Assembly: GCF_000261685.1 (NCBI RefSeq)
Contig: NZ_AJQE01000107.1
Span: forward strand, 1-41,991
Direction of reading: 5' to 3'
DNA from: Bradyrhizobium genomosp. I (2014)
Lineage (GTDB): Bacteria; Pseudomonadota; Alphaproteobacteria; Rhizobiales; Xanthobacteraceae
Length of the DNA: 41,991 nucleotides
Shown here one piece after another: positions 7,295 to 14,779 of this stretch. Under the pieces are notes generated by a model. That model saw only the letters and a program-made list of their open reading frames with translations. It did no database searches and had not been told where the DNA came from. The position numbers were made by a program, and so were the translations under genes. Each line of letters starts with the position of its first letter. Within the stretch, counting starts at the first letter, position 1.

Positions 7295-8368
7295 ATGTCT
7301 GCTGCGCTGGGTCTGAAGGCCAAGCCGATTGCCGCCGAACCCGCTGACGATGATTCCGATATCTCCGCACTGATCAATCGCCTCACGGCGGAGGTCAACC
7401 AGATCGCGATCGACAAGACCAAGTCGATCCAGCAGATCACCAACCAGATGAAGATGCTGGCGCTGAACGCGCTGATCGAAAGCTCGCGCGCCGGCGCGCA
7501 AGGCGCGGGCTTCGCGGTGGTGGCGCAGGAGGTGCGCGGCGTCGGCCAGCAGGTCGAGACGATCGCGCGCGAGCTCGAAACCCAATTGACGAAACGCACG
7601 GGCGATCTCGTCGCCTCGATCGAGCGCATGAGCCAGCGCTCCCGCGGCGAGCGGATGGTCGACCTGTCGCTCAACGCCATCGAGCTGATCGATCGCAATC
7701 TCTATGAACGCACCTGCGACGTGCGCTGGTGGGCGACCGATTCCGCCGTGGTCGATTGCGCGGCCTCACCGGGCGCTGCGACCGTCTCCCATGCCGCGCA
7801 GCGGCTGGGCGTGATCCTCGGAGCCTACACCGTCTATCTCGACCTCTGGCTCTGCGACCTCGACGGCAACGTCATCGCCAACGGCCGGGCCGACCGCTTT
7901 CGCGTCGTCGGCCAGAACGTCGCCCACACCAAATGGTTTCGCGAGGCGCGGTCGTTGCGCTCCGGCGACGACTATGTCGCCGGCGACGTCGAGAACCAGC
8001 CGCTGCTCGGCAACGCGCAGGTCGCGACCTATTGCGCGAGCGTCCGCACCGGCGGCCAGACCAACGGCGCGCCGATCGGCGTGCTCGCCATCCATTTCGA
8101 CTGGGAGCCGCAGGCCCGCGCCATCGTCCAGGGCGTGCGCGTCGGCGACAGCGACAAGGCCCGCGTGCTGCTGGTCGACTCGAATTTTCGCGTGATCGCG
8201 GCCTCCGACGGTCAAGGCATCCTCAGCGAGCGCATCTCGCTCTCGCTGGACGGCCAGCGTTCCGGCTTCTATCAGGATCGCTCCGGAATGGTCGCCTTCC
8301 ACGCGACGCCCGGTTACGAGACCTATCGGGGCCTCGGCTGGTACGGCGTGATCGTCTGCGGGGCGTAG
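7295..8368 (+). CDS. Soluble chemoreceptor-like protein: partial MCP signalling hairpin + Cache-like domain
   Basis: A 357-residue protein without any membrane segment. Residues 22-115 match the tip and descending helix of a methyl-accepting chemotaxis protein (KMLALNALIESSRAGAQGAG, FAVVAQEVRGVGQQVE), but the ascending helix that normally precedes the tip is missing; only about 45 residues come before it. Residues about 150-355 look like a Cache/PAS-like sensor (YLDLWLCDLDGNVIANGRAD, AHTKWFREA, LVDSNFRVIAASDGQGIL), normally an extracytoplasmic domain placed before the signalling part. The order is thus reversed and the protein is cytoplasmic. ATG 7295 has AGGGAAG nine bases upstream. It could bind CheA/CheW or form a non-chemotaxis scaffold. 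A perfect-stem hairpin follows the gene. Confidence 0.8.
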   Translation: MSAALGLKAKPIAAEPADDDSDISALINRLTAEVNQIAIDKTKSIQQITNQMKMLALNALIESSRAGAQGAGFAVVAQEVRGVGQQVETIARELETQLTKRTGDLVASIERMSQRSRGERMVDLSLNAIELIDRNLYERTCDVRWWATDSAVVDCAASPGAATVSHAAQRLGVILGAYTVYLDLWLCDLDGNVIANGRADRFRVVGQNVAHTKWFREARSLRSGDDYVAGDVENQPLLGNAQVATYCASVRTGGQTNGAPIGVLAIHFDWEPQARAIVQGVRVGDSDKARVLLVDSNFRVIAASDGQGILSERISLSLDGQRSGFYQDRSGMVAFHATPGYETYRGLGWYGVIVCGA

Positions 8369-8395
8369 GGCTGCAAGCCTGCCCGATCAAGAAAC

Positions 8396-8448
8396 GCGAA
8401 AACAACCCCATGCACAGTAGGCAGAGGGTTGTTTTCGCTCGAGTTTTT
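8396..8448 (+). terminator. Strong rho-independent terminator candidate
   Basis: A perfect 13-bp stem, GCGAAAACAACCC (8396-8408) with GGGTTGTTTTCGC (8426-8438), has a 17-base loop and is followed by TCGAGTTTTT. It lies 28 bases past the stop of the chemoreceptor-like gene. The stem is unusually AT-rich for this genome. Confidence 0.65.
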
Positions 8449-8631
8449 CCTTCGCCGAACATTTTTGACACGTCAGGCAAAACAGGAGCATTGTGCGATC
8501 GTCGCCCAGCCCGAGACGGTCGCGCCGGAGCGGCTTCACTTCAGACCTCCTCTTCACTTCAGACACCACGCTGCAGCAGCACGACGGCATCGGCCTCTTG
8601 CCGAGACGAGACCAAGCGGCCTCGCCTTGCG

Positions 8632-8645
8632 GATCACATGTGATC
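8632..8645. promoter_or_regulatory. 14-bp perfect palindrome, possible operator
   Basis: GATCACATGTGATC is a perfect dyad in the long intergenic region about 275 bases upstream of the metallo-beta-lactamase-fold gene. It resembles the half-site spacing of CRP/FNR-like or GntR-like operators. No binding protein is implied by the neighbours. Confidence 0.3.
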
Positions 8646-8920
8646 GCATCGGCTCCTCCAACGCTCTCGCGATAGCCCAATGTTCGCACCATGGAATACG
8701 CGCAGCGTCAGGCCGCTGAGGCGATTGCAATCCCACGTCGCATGACCACAGACCACAATCACGACACAATCGCTGATTGTTTTCGATCAGCCGCCGATCA
8801 CTCCCAAACCAATTCCACTTGCGAGCTTGTCTGAACCGGCGCAGCATCTTGGTGCCGGCCTCGGGCCGAACATCACGCGCGAAACATCGTGCGGATCAAA
8901 TCAGAAAATGGAGGAAACGA

Positions 8921-9904
8921 ATGACACTCGATGTCTCACGTCGGTCCCTGCTCACGCTCGGTGCCGGCCTTGGCGTCGGTCTTGGCGCCAGCGCGCTCCT
9001 TGGCGGCAGTGCGATGGCACGCGCACCCAAGCTCGGCACCCAGACTCCCTACTGGCACCGCTTCGTTCTCGGTGATGCCGAGGTAACAGTCGTGTCCGAC
9101 GGACCGCTCCCGCTCGGCGATCCCTCCGGCACGTTCACCGGCGTTCCCAAGGAAGACGTCAAGAAGATGCTGGCCGACAATTTCCTGTCGCCCGAAAATG
9201 TCGTGCTCGAGCAGAACTCGCCGATCGTGAACACCGGCGACAAGCTGATCCTGTTCGACACCGGCATGGGCTCATCCAAGATGTTTGGCCCCACCACCGG
9301 CCGGCAGCAGAAGAGCATGATGGAGGCCGGCATCAAGCCGGAGGACATCGATGCCGTGGTCTGCTCGCACGCGCATATCGACCATATCGGCGGCATCGTG
9401 GACGCCAACAACAAGCCGCTCTTCCCGAACGCGCAGATCTACATCTCGCAGACCGATTTCGACTTCTGGACCGACGAAGGCAAGCTGGGCAGCCCCGCCA
9501 AGGACTTCGTCCTGCACGCCCGCAAGAACCTGCTGCCGGTCCGCGACCGCATCAAGTTCTTCAAGGACGGCGAGGAATTCCTGCCCGGCGTGCAGGCGAT
9601 CGCAGCGCCCGGTCACACCGTCGGCCACACCATCTTCATGGTCTCCTCGGCCGGCAAGTCGTTCGCCTTCCTCGGCGACCTCTCGCACCATTCGGTGCTG
9701 CTGCTGGAGCGGCCGCGCATGGAATTCTCCTACGACACCGACCCGAAACAGGCCGCCGATTCGCGGGTCAAGCTGCTCACCATGCTCGCGGCCAGCAAGA
9801 CGGCCGTGATGTCCTACCACTTCGCCTGGCCCGGCTACGGTCATGTCGCCAAGGCCGGCGAGGGATTCCACTATTATCCCGAGCCGATGCAGATGACGCT
9901 GTAG
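8921..9904 (+). CDS. Exported metallo-beta-lactamase-fold hydrolase
   Basis: A 327-residue MBL-fold enzyme. The N-terminus is a good Tat signal (SRRSLLTLGAGLGVGLGASA, cleavage near AMARA), implying export in folded, metal-loaded form. The zinc ligands are visible: His150-x-His152-x-Asp154-His155 in SHAHIDHIGG, His232 in APGHTVGHT and Asp253 in LGDLSHH, with a final His in SYHFAWPG. Quorum-quenching lactonases and other Zn hydrolases share this pattern, so the substrate is open; a lactonase-like or arylester activity is a reasonable guess only. ATG 8921 was chosen because of the GGAGG seven to eleven bases upstream; the frame extends 48 codons further up without a binding site. A hairpin follows at 9918-9945. 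Confidence 0.9.
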   Translation: MTLDVSRRSLLTLGAGLGVGLGASALLGGSAMARAPKLGTQTPYWHRFVLGDAEVTVVSDGPLPLGDPSGTFTGVPKEDVKKMLADNFLSPENVVLEQNSPIVNTGDKLILFDTGMGSSKMFGPTTGRQQKSMMEAGIKPEDIDAVVCSHAHIDHIGGIVDANNKPLFPNAQIYISQTDFDFWTDEGKLGSPAKDFVLHARKNLLPVRDRIKFFKDGEEFLPGVQAIAAPGHTVGHTIFMVSSAGKSFAFLGDLSHHSVLLLERPRMEFSYDTDPKQAADSRVKLLTMLAASKTAVMSYHFAWPGYGHVAKAGEGFHYYPEPMQMTL

Positions 9905-9917
9905 CCAATGACAGCAA

Positions 9918-9945
9918 GCCCGGGCCGCCCATGTTCGGCCCGGGC
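9918..9945 (+). terminator. GC-rich hairpin after the MBL-fold gene
   Basis: A perfect 10-bp stem GCCCGGGCCG / CGGCCCGGGC with an eight-base loop begins 14 bases after the stop codon. It lacks a U-run, so it is a probable but not canonical terminator. Confidence 0.5.
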
Positions 9946-10140
9946 GCACGGCAGAGGGGAATGATCCCTGACCAATTCCTGCCGCCCAGCATCTCTGGAG
10001 CATTTTTTGGCAAGCCAGGCCCGTTCCAGGCAAGAGCCCGCCTCATTGCTCGGGTAGAACTCTGCCCCGCATCATCATCATCGACGCGAGCACGTAGGCT
10101 CCTTGCCCGCTCGCATTCGAAAATGCTCGGGAGACAGGCC

Positions 10141-10884
10141 ATGAAGATCGTCGTGATCGGCGGCAGCGGGTTGATCGGATCCAAGCTCGTGGCGAGGCTG
10201 ACGCAGCAGGGACATGATGCCGTGGCGGCTTCGCCGCGGACGGGCGTGAACGCGGTCACCGGCGAAGGCCTCGCGGCCGCGCTGGCCGGCGCGGATGTCG
10301 TGGTGGACGTCGCCAACGCGCCGTCCTGGGAGCCGGCCGCCGTGCTCAACTTCTTCCAGCAGTCGAGCCAGAACCTTGCGACGACGGAGGCCGCAGCAGG
10401 CGTCAAGCATCACGTCGCGCTGTCGATCGTCGGGACGGACCGCTCACCCGACATCGCCTATTTCCGGGCCAAGCTCGCGCAGGAGCGCATCGTCAAAGCT
10501 TCTTCAGTCCCCTACTCGATCGTTCGTGCCACGCAGTTCTTCGAATTCATCGGCGCCATTGCCGAGACGGGTGCCGCGGAGGGGCGGATCGTCGTGCCGT
10601 CGGCGGCGTTCCAGCCGATCGCATCCGACGACGTGGTCGCTTGCCTCGCGGAGGTCGCAACCGGACGCCCGCTCAACGGCACGATCGATATCGCCGGACC
10701 TGAAAAGGCGCCCTTCAACGAGTTCGTCGCGCGGCGCCTGAAGGCGGCCGGCGACAGCCGCCCGGTGGTGGGTGACGCCAAGGCCGGATATTACGGCTCC
10801 CCCATCGAAGACACCTCGCTGGTCCCGCTCGGCGAAGCCAGACTCGGGACAACGCCGCTCGCGGCATGGCTGGCGACGGCCTGA
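10141..10884 (+). CDS. NmrA-like atypical SDR / NAD(P)-binding protein
   Basis: A 247-residue Rossmann protein. The nucleotide loop is GGSGLIG (residues 7-13 of MKIVVIGGSGLIGSKL). There is no Tyr-x3-Lys pair at the classical position, which with the length and the C-terminal DIAGPEKAPFNEFV segment puts it among the atypical NmrA/NAD(P)H-binding family used for quinone, flavonoid or redox sensing and reduction. The frame is open from 9931, but ATG 10141 has GGGAG about eight bases upstream and starts directly with the first beta strand. It is followed by the cupin gene after 49 bases on the same strand, suggesting co-transcription. Substrate unknown. Confidence 0.88.
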   Translation: MKIVVIGGSGLIGSKLVARLTQQGHDAVAASPRTGVNAVTGEGLAAALAGADVVVDVANAPSWEPAAVLNFFQQSSQNLATTEAAAGVKHHVALSIVGTDRSPDIAYFRAKLAQERIVKASSVPYSIVRATQFFEFIGAIAETGAAEGRIVVPSAAFQPIASDDVVACLAEVATGRPLNGTIDIAGPEKAPFNEFVARRLKAAGDSRPVVGDAKAGYYGSPIEDTSLVPLGEARLGTTPLAAWLATA

Positions 10885-10933
10885 GCATTCGCGACTCCAG
10901 CGTCACTGCAACGACGGCAATGAAGGACATCCC

Positions 10934-11356
10934 ATGCGCAGACTGTTGATCGCGACGGCGGCGTCCGCCGTAGTTTGTCTGGCGGCTCATGCCGCCGGGG
11001 CGCAGCCCGCAGCCAAGTCGGCCAAGGTGAGCGTGGTGTTCGACCACGCACTGCCAAATGTTCCGGGCAAGAGCATGAAGGGTGTGCTCGTCGAGTATGG
11101 TCCCGGCGGCTTCTCGCCGGCCCACATCCACGCGCGCTCCGCGTTCATCTACGCCACGGTGCTGGAGGGCGCGATCCGAAGCCAGGTCAATGACGAGCCC
11201 GCCAAGGTCTACCAAAAGGGCGAGAACTTCTTCGAGAAGCCCGGCGATCGCCACGCCATCAGCTCCAACGCCAGCGACACCGAACCGGCGAAGCTGCTTG
11301 CGGTGTTCGTTGTGGACACGGCCGATACCGAGCTGACGACACCGATCACGAAGTGA
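10934..11356 (+). CDS. Exported cupin-domain protein
   Basis: A 140-residue protein with a Sec signal peptide (MRRLLIATAASAVVCLAAHA, cleavage near AGA-Q) and one cupin domain. The first cupin motif is seen as HIHARSAFIYATVLEGAIRSQV and the second as KGENFFEKPGDRHAISSNAS, providing His ligands for a metal (two in HIH and one in DRH). Single-domain exported cupins of this type occur next to oxidoreductases and hydrolases, and their activity is rarely known. It sits between the NmrA-like gene (49 bases upstream) and an alpha/beta hydrolase (161 bases downstream, past two hairpins), all on the plus strand. AAGGAC precedes ATG 10934. Confidence 0.87.
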   Translation: MRRLLIATAASAVVCLAAHAAGAQPAAKSAKVSVVFDHALPNVPGKSMKGVLVEYGPGGFSPAHIHARSAFIYATVLEGAIRSQVNDEPAKVYQKGENFFEKPGDRHAISSNASDTEPAKLLAVFVVDTADTELTTPITK

Positions 11357-11451
11357 CGGCGGCTGTCGGCCGCCAGACCTGTGCTGGTGCGATTTCGCAT
11401 TCGCCCGATTATCCTTGCCGTCCTCTGTCGGCTGAATTGATGGCGCGTTAG

Positions 11452-11475
11452 ACGTGAAGCTCTCCTGCTTCACGT
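11452..11475 (+). promoter_or_regulatory. 9-bp perfect inverted repeat upstream of the hydrolase gene
   Basis: ACGTGAAGC (11452-11460) and GCTTCACGT (11467-11475) flank a six-base loop, 42 bases before the hydrolase start. There is no U-run, so it may be an operator or a leader hairpin rather than a terminator. A second, shorter hairpin (GGCGGC-tgtcg-GCCGCC, 11358-11374) directly follows the cupin stop codon and may be that gene's terminator. Confidence 0.4.
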
Positions 11476-11517
11476 TCCACGAGCAACGCAGCTCGCCTCA
11501 AGCTAACGGAGACCATC

Positions 11518-12204
11518 ATGACCAAACCCGGCATCGTTTTCGCACACGGCCTCTGGGCTGACGGATCGTGCTTCGGCAAGCTGATCCCGACGCTGCAGGC
11601 CGAAGGACATGAGGTCATGGCGAGCCAGCACGGCCTCGATTCTCTCGCAACCGACGTCGCCGCCGTGACGGCATGTCTTGGCCGCGTTCCCGGGCCAGTG
11701 GTCCTCGTCGGTCACTCCTACGGCGGCACGCTGATCACCCACGCCGGAACCGATCCGCGGGTCGCCGCGCTGGTCTACATCGCAGCGCTCGCGCCCGATG
11801 CCGACGAAACCTCCCAGAGCCAGCTCGCCAAGTTTCCGACGACAGAGGTGTTCAGCCATCTCGACGCGCCGCAGGGGCGCATCTGGCTGAAGCCAAGCGG
11901 CGTCAAGCATTTTGCCGGAGACCTGCCCGAGGCCGAGCAGAAGCTGGTCTATGCGACGCAGGGCGCGCCGGTGGCAGACCTTTTCGACCAGAAGGTCGAT
12001 GGCACGGCGTGGAGATCCAAGCCGAGCTGGTATGTCCTCGCGACCCGGGACCAGACGGTTCACCCGGACCTGCAGCGTGCTGTCTCGACGCGCATGAACG
12101 CCACCGTGACCGAAGTCACCTCGTCCCACGTTCCCATGCTGTCGAAGCCGGATGTGGTCCTTGACGTGATCCGCAAGGCCGCGAGCGCGGTCTCCAGGAG
12201 CTGA
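11518..12204 (+). CDS. Alpha/beta hydrolase (esterase-like)
   Basis: A 228-residue serine hydrolase of the salicylate-esterase/RsbQ-like small alpha/beta family. The oxyanion region HGLWADGSCF (residues 10-19) and the nucleophile elbow GHSYGG with Ser67 are clear. The likely acid is Asp178 (ATRDQT) and the likely His is His204 (SSHVPML), so the triad is complete. There is no signal peptide, so it acts in the cytoplasm. The start has CGGAGACC immediately upstream. It follows the cupin and NmrA-like genes on the same strand and precedes a broken TetR gene that could once have regulated the group. The substrate is unknown; a small ester or amide is expected. Confidence 0.9.
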   Translation: MTKPGIVFAHGLWADGSCFGKLIPTLQAEGHEVMASQHGLDSLATDVAAVTACLGRVPGPVVLVGHSYGGTLITHAGTDPRVAALVYIAALAPDADETSQSQLAKFPTTEVFSHLDAPQGRIWLKPSGVKHFAGDLPEAEQKLVYATQGAPVADLFDQKVDGTAWRSKPSWYVLATRDQTVHPDLQRAVSTRMNATVTEVTSSHVPMLSKPDVVLDVIRKAASAVSRS

Positions 12205-12287
12205 CACCGGCGCCGCCGCCGGCCCGATGGCGGACGCCGTCGCAGCTTCCAGGATCAGGCCGGGCGATGCATGTCGCCGGCCTGTGA

Positions 12288-12815
12288 TCTACTCCGCGGG
12301 TCGCCGGCGCCGCCGGGATGTCGAAGAAGACGCTCTATAAGCTGTTCGAGAGCAAGACCGAGCTGTTCCGCGCCATGCTGTTGCGCAGCCTGCCGCCGGT
12401 GCATTTCGCGGACGCGCCGATCGAGGGGCCACCATCGGCCCGGCTGCGACACGCCCTTCGGAAGATTGCGGACGTGGCGCTGGCCCCCGGCGAGATCGCA
12501 CTGCATCGCCTGATCATCGGCGAGCGCCAGGCCTCACCGGGCCTTGGCCGCATGTTCGCGGAGGTCATTCTGGAGAATGGCACGGACGACATCGCCGACA
12601 TGCTGAAGGCCGTTCGTCTCGAGCCGCGCCTCGAAGGCCTGCCGCCGCGCTCCGTCGCCGAGATGCTGCTCGGCATGGTGTTCAGCCACGATCATTTCAG
12701 GCTGCTGACCGACGACAGCTTCCGGCCCAACCGGCGTGCGCTGGACAAGCGGATCGACCTTGCGATTGCGATGTTCTGCGCGCCTGAGGCGCAGGAGCCG
12801 CAGGCAGCCGTGTGA
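12288..12815 (+). pseudogene. TetR/AcrR regulator lacking most of its DNA-binding domain
   Basis: The readable protein from ATG 12318 is 165 residues and starts inside the recognition part of a TetR helix-turn-helix: MSKKTLYKLFESKTELF is normally preceded by some 35-40 residues. The same frame continues homologous-looking upstream (VAGAAG before MSKKT, matching the usual 'IAxAAGVSKKT') until a TGA at 12285-12287, so helices 1 and 2 are gone. I translated the other two frames of the 113 bases after the hydrolase stop and found no remnant of them, so a deletion is more likely than a simple frameshift. The C-terminal ligand domain looks intact. It may be a dead gene, or a non-DNA-binding dimerisation partner. 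Confidence 0.7.
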
Positions 12816-12833
12816 TCGCGCGTTTAGGACCGC

Positions 12834-13553
12834 TCAGCAGCCGAGCCTGTCGGCGATCCCGCCGAAATCCTTCGCGACGATATCCCAATTGCCGGTCGCC
12901 TCGAAGTCCACCTTCTGCAACGGCCCGTATTCCGTCGGCCGCGCCACGAAGGCGGTCTTCAGCCCGTTCTTCTGCGCCGCCGCGAGATCGCCGTTGTGGG
13001 CGGCGACCATCATCACCTCTTCCGGCTTGAGGCAGAGCAGGCGCGCGGCGCCGAGATAGGTTTCCGGATCCGGCTTGTAGTGCTCGAACAGCTCGGCCGA
13101 CATGACGAGATCCCACGGCAAGCCGGCGAACTTCGCCATGTTGGTGAGGAGCGCGACGTTGCCGTTCGAGAGCGGCGCGATCACGAATTTCGTCTTGAGC
13201 CGCGTCAGGCCCGCGACGCTGTCGGGCCAGGGATGGAGGCGGTGCCAGCCCTTGGTGAGGTAATCGAGATCGGCGTCCGTGAGGCCCTTGACCGCGAACT
13301 TGTCGACCAGCTTCTCCAGCGAGCGGCGGTGCAGGTCATCGAGCATGACATAGCCACGCTCGGGATGCTTGCGCACGTCATCCATGGAGGCGACGTACAT
13401 GCCGCGCCAGCCGTCGACGAGCGCGGTCCAATCAGCGCTGACGCCGCGCTGCTTGCCCCACCACATGAAGTCGGTGATGAGGCTGGTGCGCCAATCCACG
13501 ACGGTGCCGAACACGTCGAACACGAGGGCCTTGACGGCGGAGAGATCGGACAT
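12834..13553 (-). CDS. Haloacid dehalogenase, type II
   Basis: A 239-residue HAD-superfamily enzyme that hydrolyses L-2-haloacids or related substrates through an aspartyl-ester. The nucleophile is Asp13 in FDVFGTVVDWR, followed by APLSNGN (Ser129-Asn130), the Lys160 in HYKPDPETYLGAA, and the acidic loop MVAAHNGDLAAA (Asn187, Asp189). The FGTVVDW sequence and the HxxDL-like loop match the type II haloacid dehalogenase group rather than phosphatases. ATG 13553 has AGAGGAAG before it; the frame extends upstream into repeat copy B and that part is not coding. It converges with the TetR remnant and lies 139 bases upstream of the 3' end of glpX. Confidence 0.9.
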   Translation of the reverse strand: MSDLSAVKALVFDVFGTVVDWRTSLITDFMWWGKQRGVSADWTALVDGWRGMYVASMDDVRKHPERGYVMLDDLHRRSLEKLVDKFAVKGLTDADLDYLTKGWHRLHPWPDSVAGLTRLKTKFVIAPLSNGNVALLTNMAKFAGLPWDLVMSAELFEHYKPDPETYLGAARLLCLKPEEVMMVAAHNGDLAAAQKNGLKTAFVARPTEYGPLQKVDFEATGNWDIVAKDFGGIADRLGC

Positions 13554-13577
13554 GCGCTTCCTCTTGTTCTTGTCGTG

Positions 13578-13684
13578 GTCATTCCGGGGCGCGCAGAGCG
13601 CCATCCCGGAATCTCGCGCTACAATCTCTGGCTTCCGGGTTCTCAGGGCCGCGCTTCGCGCGGTCCCATCGCCCCCGGAATGAC
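13578..13684. repeat. Cloverleaf palindromic repeat, copy B
   Basis: The outer arms are GTCATTCCGGGG (13578-13589) and CCCCGGAATGAC (13673-13684). Inner parts are a small arm (13588-13602, GGCGC-gcaga-GCGCC), a central pair (CCCGGAA at 13605-13611 with TTCCGGG at 13633-13639) and a third arm (CCGCGC-ttc-GCGCGG, 13649-13663). It lies between glpX and the haloacid dehalogenase gene, both on the minus strand. Confidence 0.8.
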
Positions 13685-13692
13685 CGAGGACA

Positions 13693-14694
13693 TCAATCCA
13701 AATGGAACTTCGCCAGCTCGCGGTGCTCGGCCTTGATGTAGCGCACGGTGCCGGTGACGGAGCGCATCACCACCGTCTCGGTCTCGATCACGCCGTCCTT
13801 GCGGAACTTGACGCCTGACAGCAGCGAGCCCGTGGTGACGCCGGTGGCGGCGAACAGGCAGTCGCCGCGCGCCATATCCTCGATGCCGTAGATCATCTTG
13901 GGATCGTTGACGCCCATCTTGGCGGCGCGCTCGCGCTTCTCCTCGGAGTCGAGGATCAGGCGGCACTGCATCTGGCCGCCGATGCAGCGCAGCGCCACGG
14001 CCGCGAGCACGCCTTCCGGCGCACCACCGGTGCCGAGATACATGTCGACGCCGGTGTTATCAGGGTCGGCGCAATGGATCACGCCGGCGACGTCGCCATC
14101 GGTAATCAGGCGCACGGCGGCGCCGGTCGAGCGCACGCTCGCGATGATGTCGGCGTGACGCGGACGGTCGAGCACGAGAACGGTGATGCCTTCCGGCTTG
14201 ACGCCCTTGGCCTTGGCGAGGCGGCGGACGTTGTCGGCAGGACTCGCATCGAGATCGACGACGCCCTTGTCGTAACCGGGGCCGATCGCGAGCTTCTGCA
14301 TGTAGACGTCGGGGGCATGCAGCAGCGTGCCGCCGTCGGCCATCGCCATGGTGGCGATCGCGCCCGGCATGTTCTTGGCGCAGAGCGTGGTGCCTTCGAG
14401 TGGGTCGACCGCGATATCGACCTGGGGACCGGCATTCATCCCGACCTTCTCGCCGATGAAGAGCATCGGCGCCTCGTCGCGCTCGCCTTCGCCGATCACG
14501 ATGGTGCCTTCGATCGGCAGCTTGTTCAGCTCGCGGCGCATGGCGTCTACGGCGGCCTGATCAGCCTGCTTCTCGTTGCCGTGCCCGCGCAGTCGCGCCG
14601 ACGACACCGCCGCCCGCTCCGTCACCCGCACGATCTCCAGCGTGAGAATGCGCTCGAGCAACGCTTGCGGCGGGACTGAAATATGGGTCGACAT
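13693..14694 (-). CDS. glpX: Class II fructose-1,6-bisphosphatase GlpX
   Basis: This enzyme removes the 1-phosphate of fructose-1,6-bisphosphate in gluconeogenesis and, in autotrophic relatives, the Calvin cycle. The 333-residue length fits. The metal and substrate motifs are present: GEGERDEAPML (residues 69-79), the DPLEGT motif (97-102), and GTGGAPEGVLAA in the C-terminal half. Sugar-phosphate contacts fall in DRPRHADII. A 5' binding site (AAGGAGTGAGCCG) precedes ATG 14694. It lies 85 bases downstream of hom on the same strand, as is usual in alphaproteobacteria. A small hairpin (14758-14777) separates them, so expression of the two genes may be uneven. Confidence 0.96.
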   Translation of the reverse strand: MSTHISVPPQALLERILTLEIVRVTERAAVSSARLRGHGNEKQADQAAVDAMRRELNKLPIEGTIVIGEGERDEAPMLFIGEKVGMNAGPQVDIAVDPLEGTTLCAKNMPGAIATMAMADGGTLLHAPDVYMQKLAIGPGYDKGVVDLDASPADNVRRLAKAKGVKPEGITVLVLDRPRHADIIASVRSTGAAVRLITDGDVAGVIHCADPDNTGVDMYLGTGGAPEGVLAAVALRCIGGQMQCRLILDSEEKRERAAKMGVNDPKMIYGIEDMARGDCLFAATGVTTGSLLSGVKFRKDGVIETETVVMRSVTGTVRYIKAEHRELAKFHLD

Positions 14695-14757
14695 CGGCTC
14701 ACTCCTTCAAACAGGTTCGGGACAGAAGTCTCTGCCCGCATCAACTCGCAACGCCCC

Positions 14758-14777
14758 CGGTTCGTTCGTCCGAACCG
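14758..14777 (-). terminator. Small hairpin between hom and glpX
   Basis: CGGTTCG-ttcgtc-CGAACCG forms a 7-bp stem two bases past the hom stop codon. It has no U-run and may attenuate or protect the hom message. Confidence 0.35.
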
Positions 14778-14779
14778 CC

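Larger units (their letters stand above)
8369..8920. other. 552-base intergenic region without a convincing gene
   Basis: It begins with the terminator-like hairpin at 8396-8438. A 13-base direct repeat CTTCACTTCAGAC occurs at 8534-8546 and 8552-8564. A 14-bp perfect palindrome lies at 8632-8645. The end holds the GGAGG ribosome binding site (near 8910) of the metallo-beta-lactamase-fold gene, whose promoter must lie in the last few hundred bases. A 47-codon ORF (8691-8834) has no ribosome binding site and is not called. Confidence 0.6.

Noticed and set aside
8691..8834. 47-residue ORF (MEYAQRQAAEAIAIPRRM...) in the long intergenic region
   Set aside because: Composition is plausible, but there is no ribosome binding site and no recognisable family; noted only as a possibility.
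12205..12317. A frameshift explaining the TetR truncation
   Set aside because: Neither other frame of these bases resembles TetR helices 1-2, so a deletion is the better explanation.
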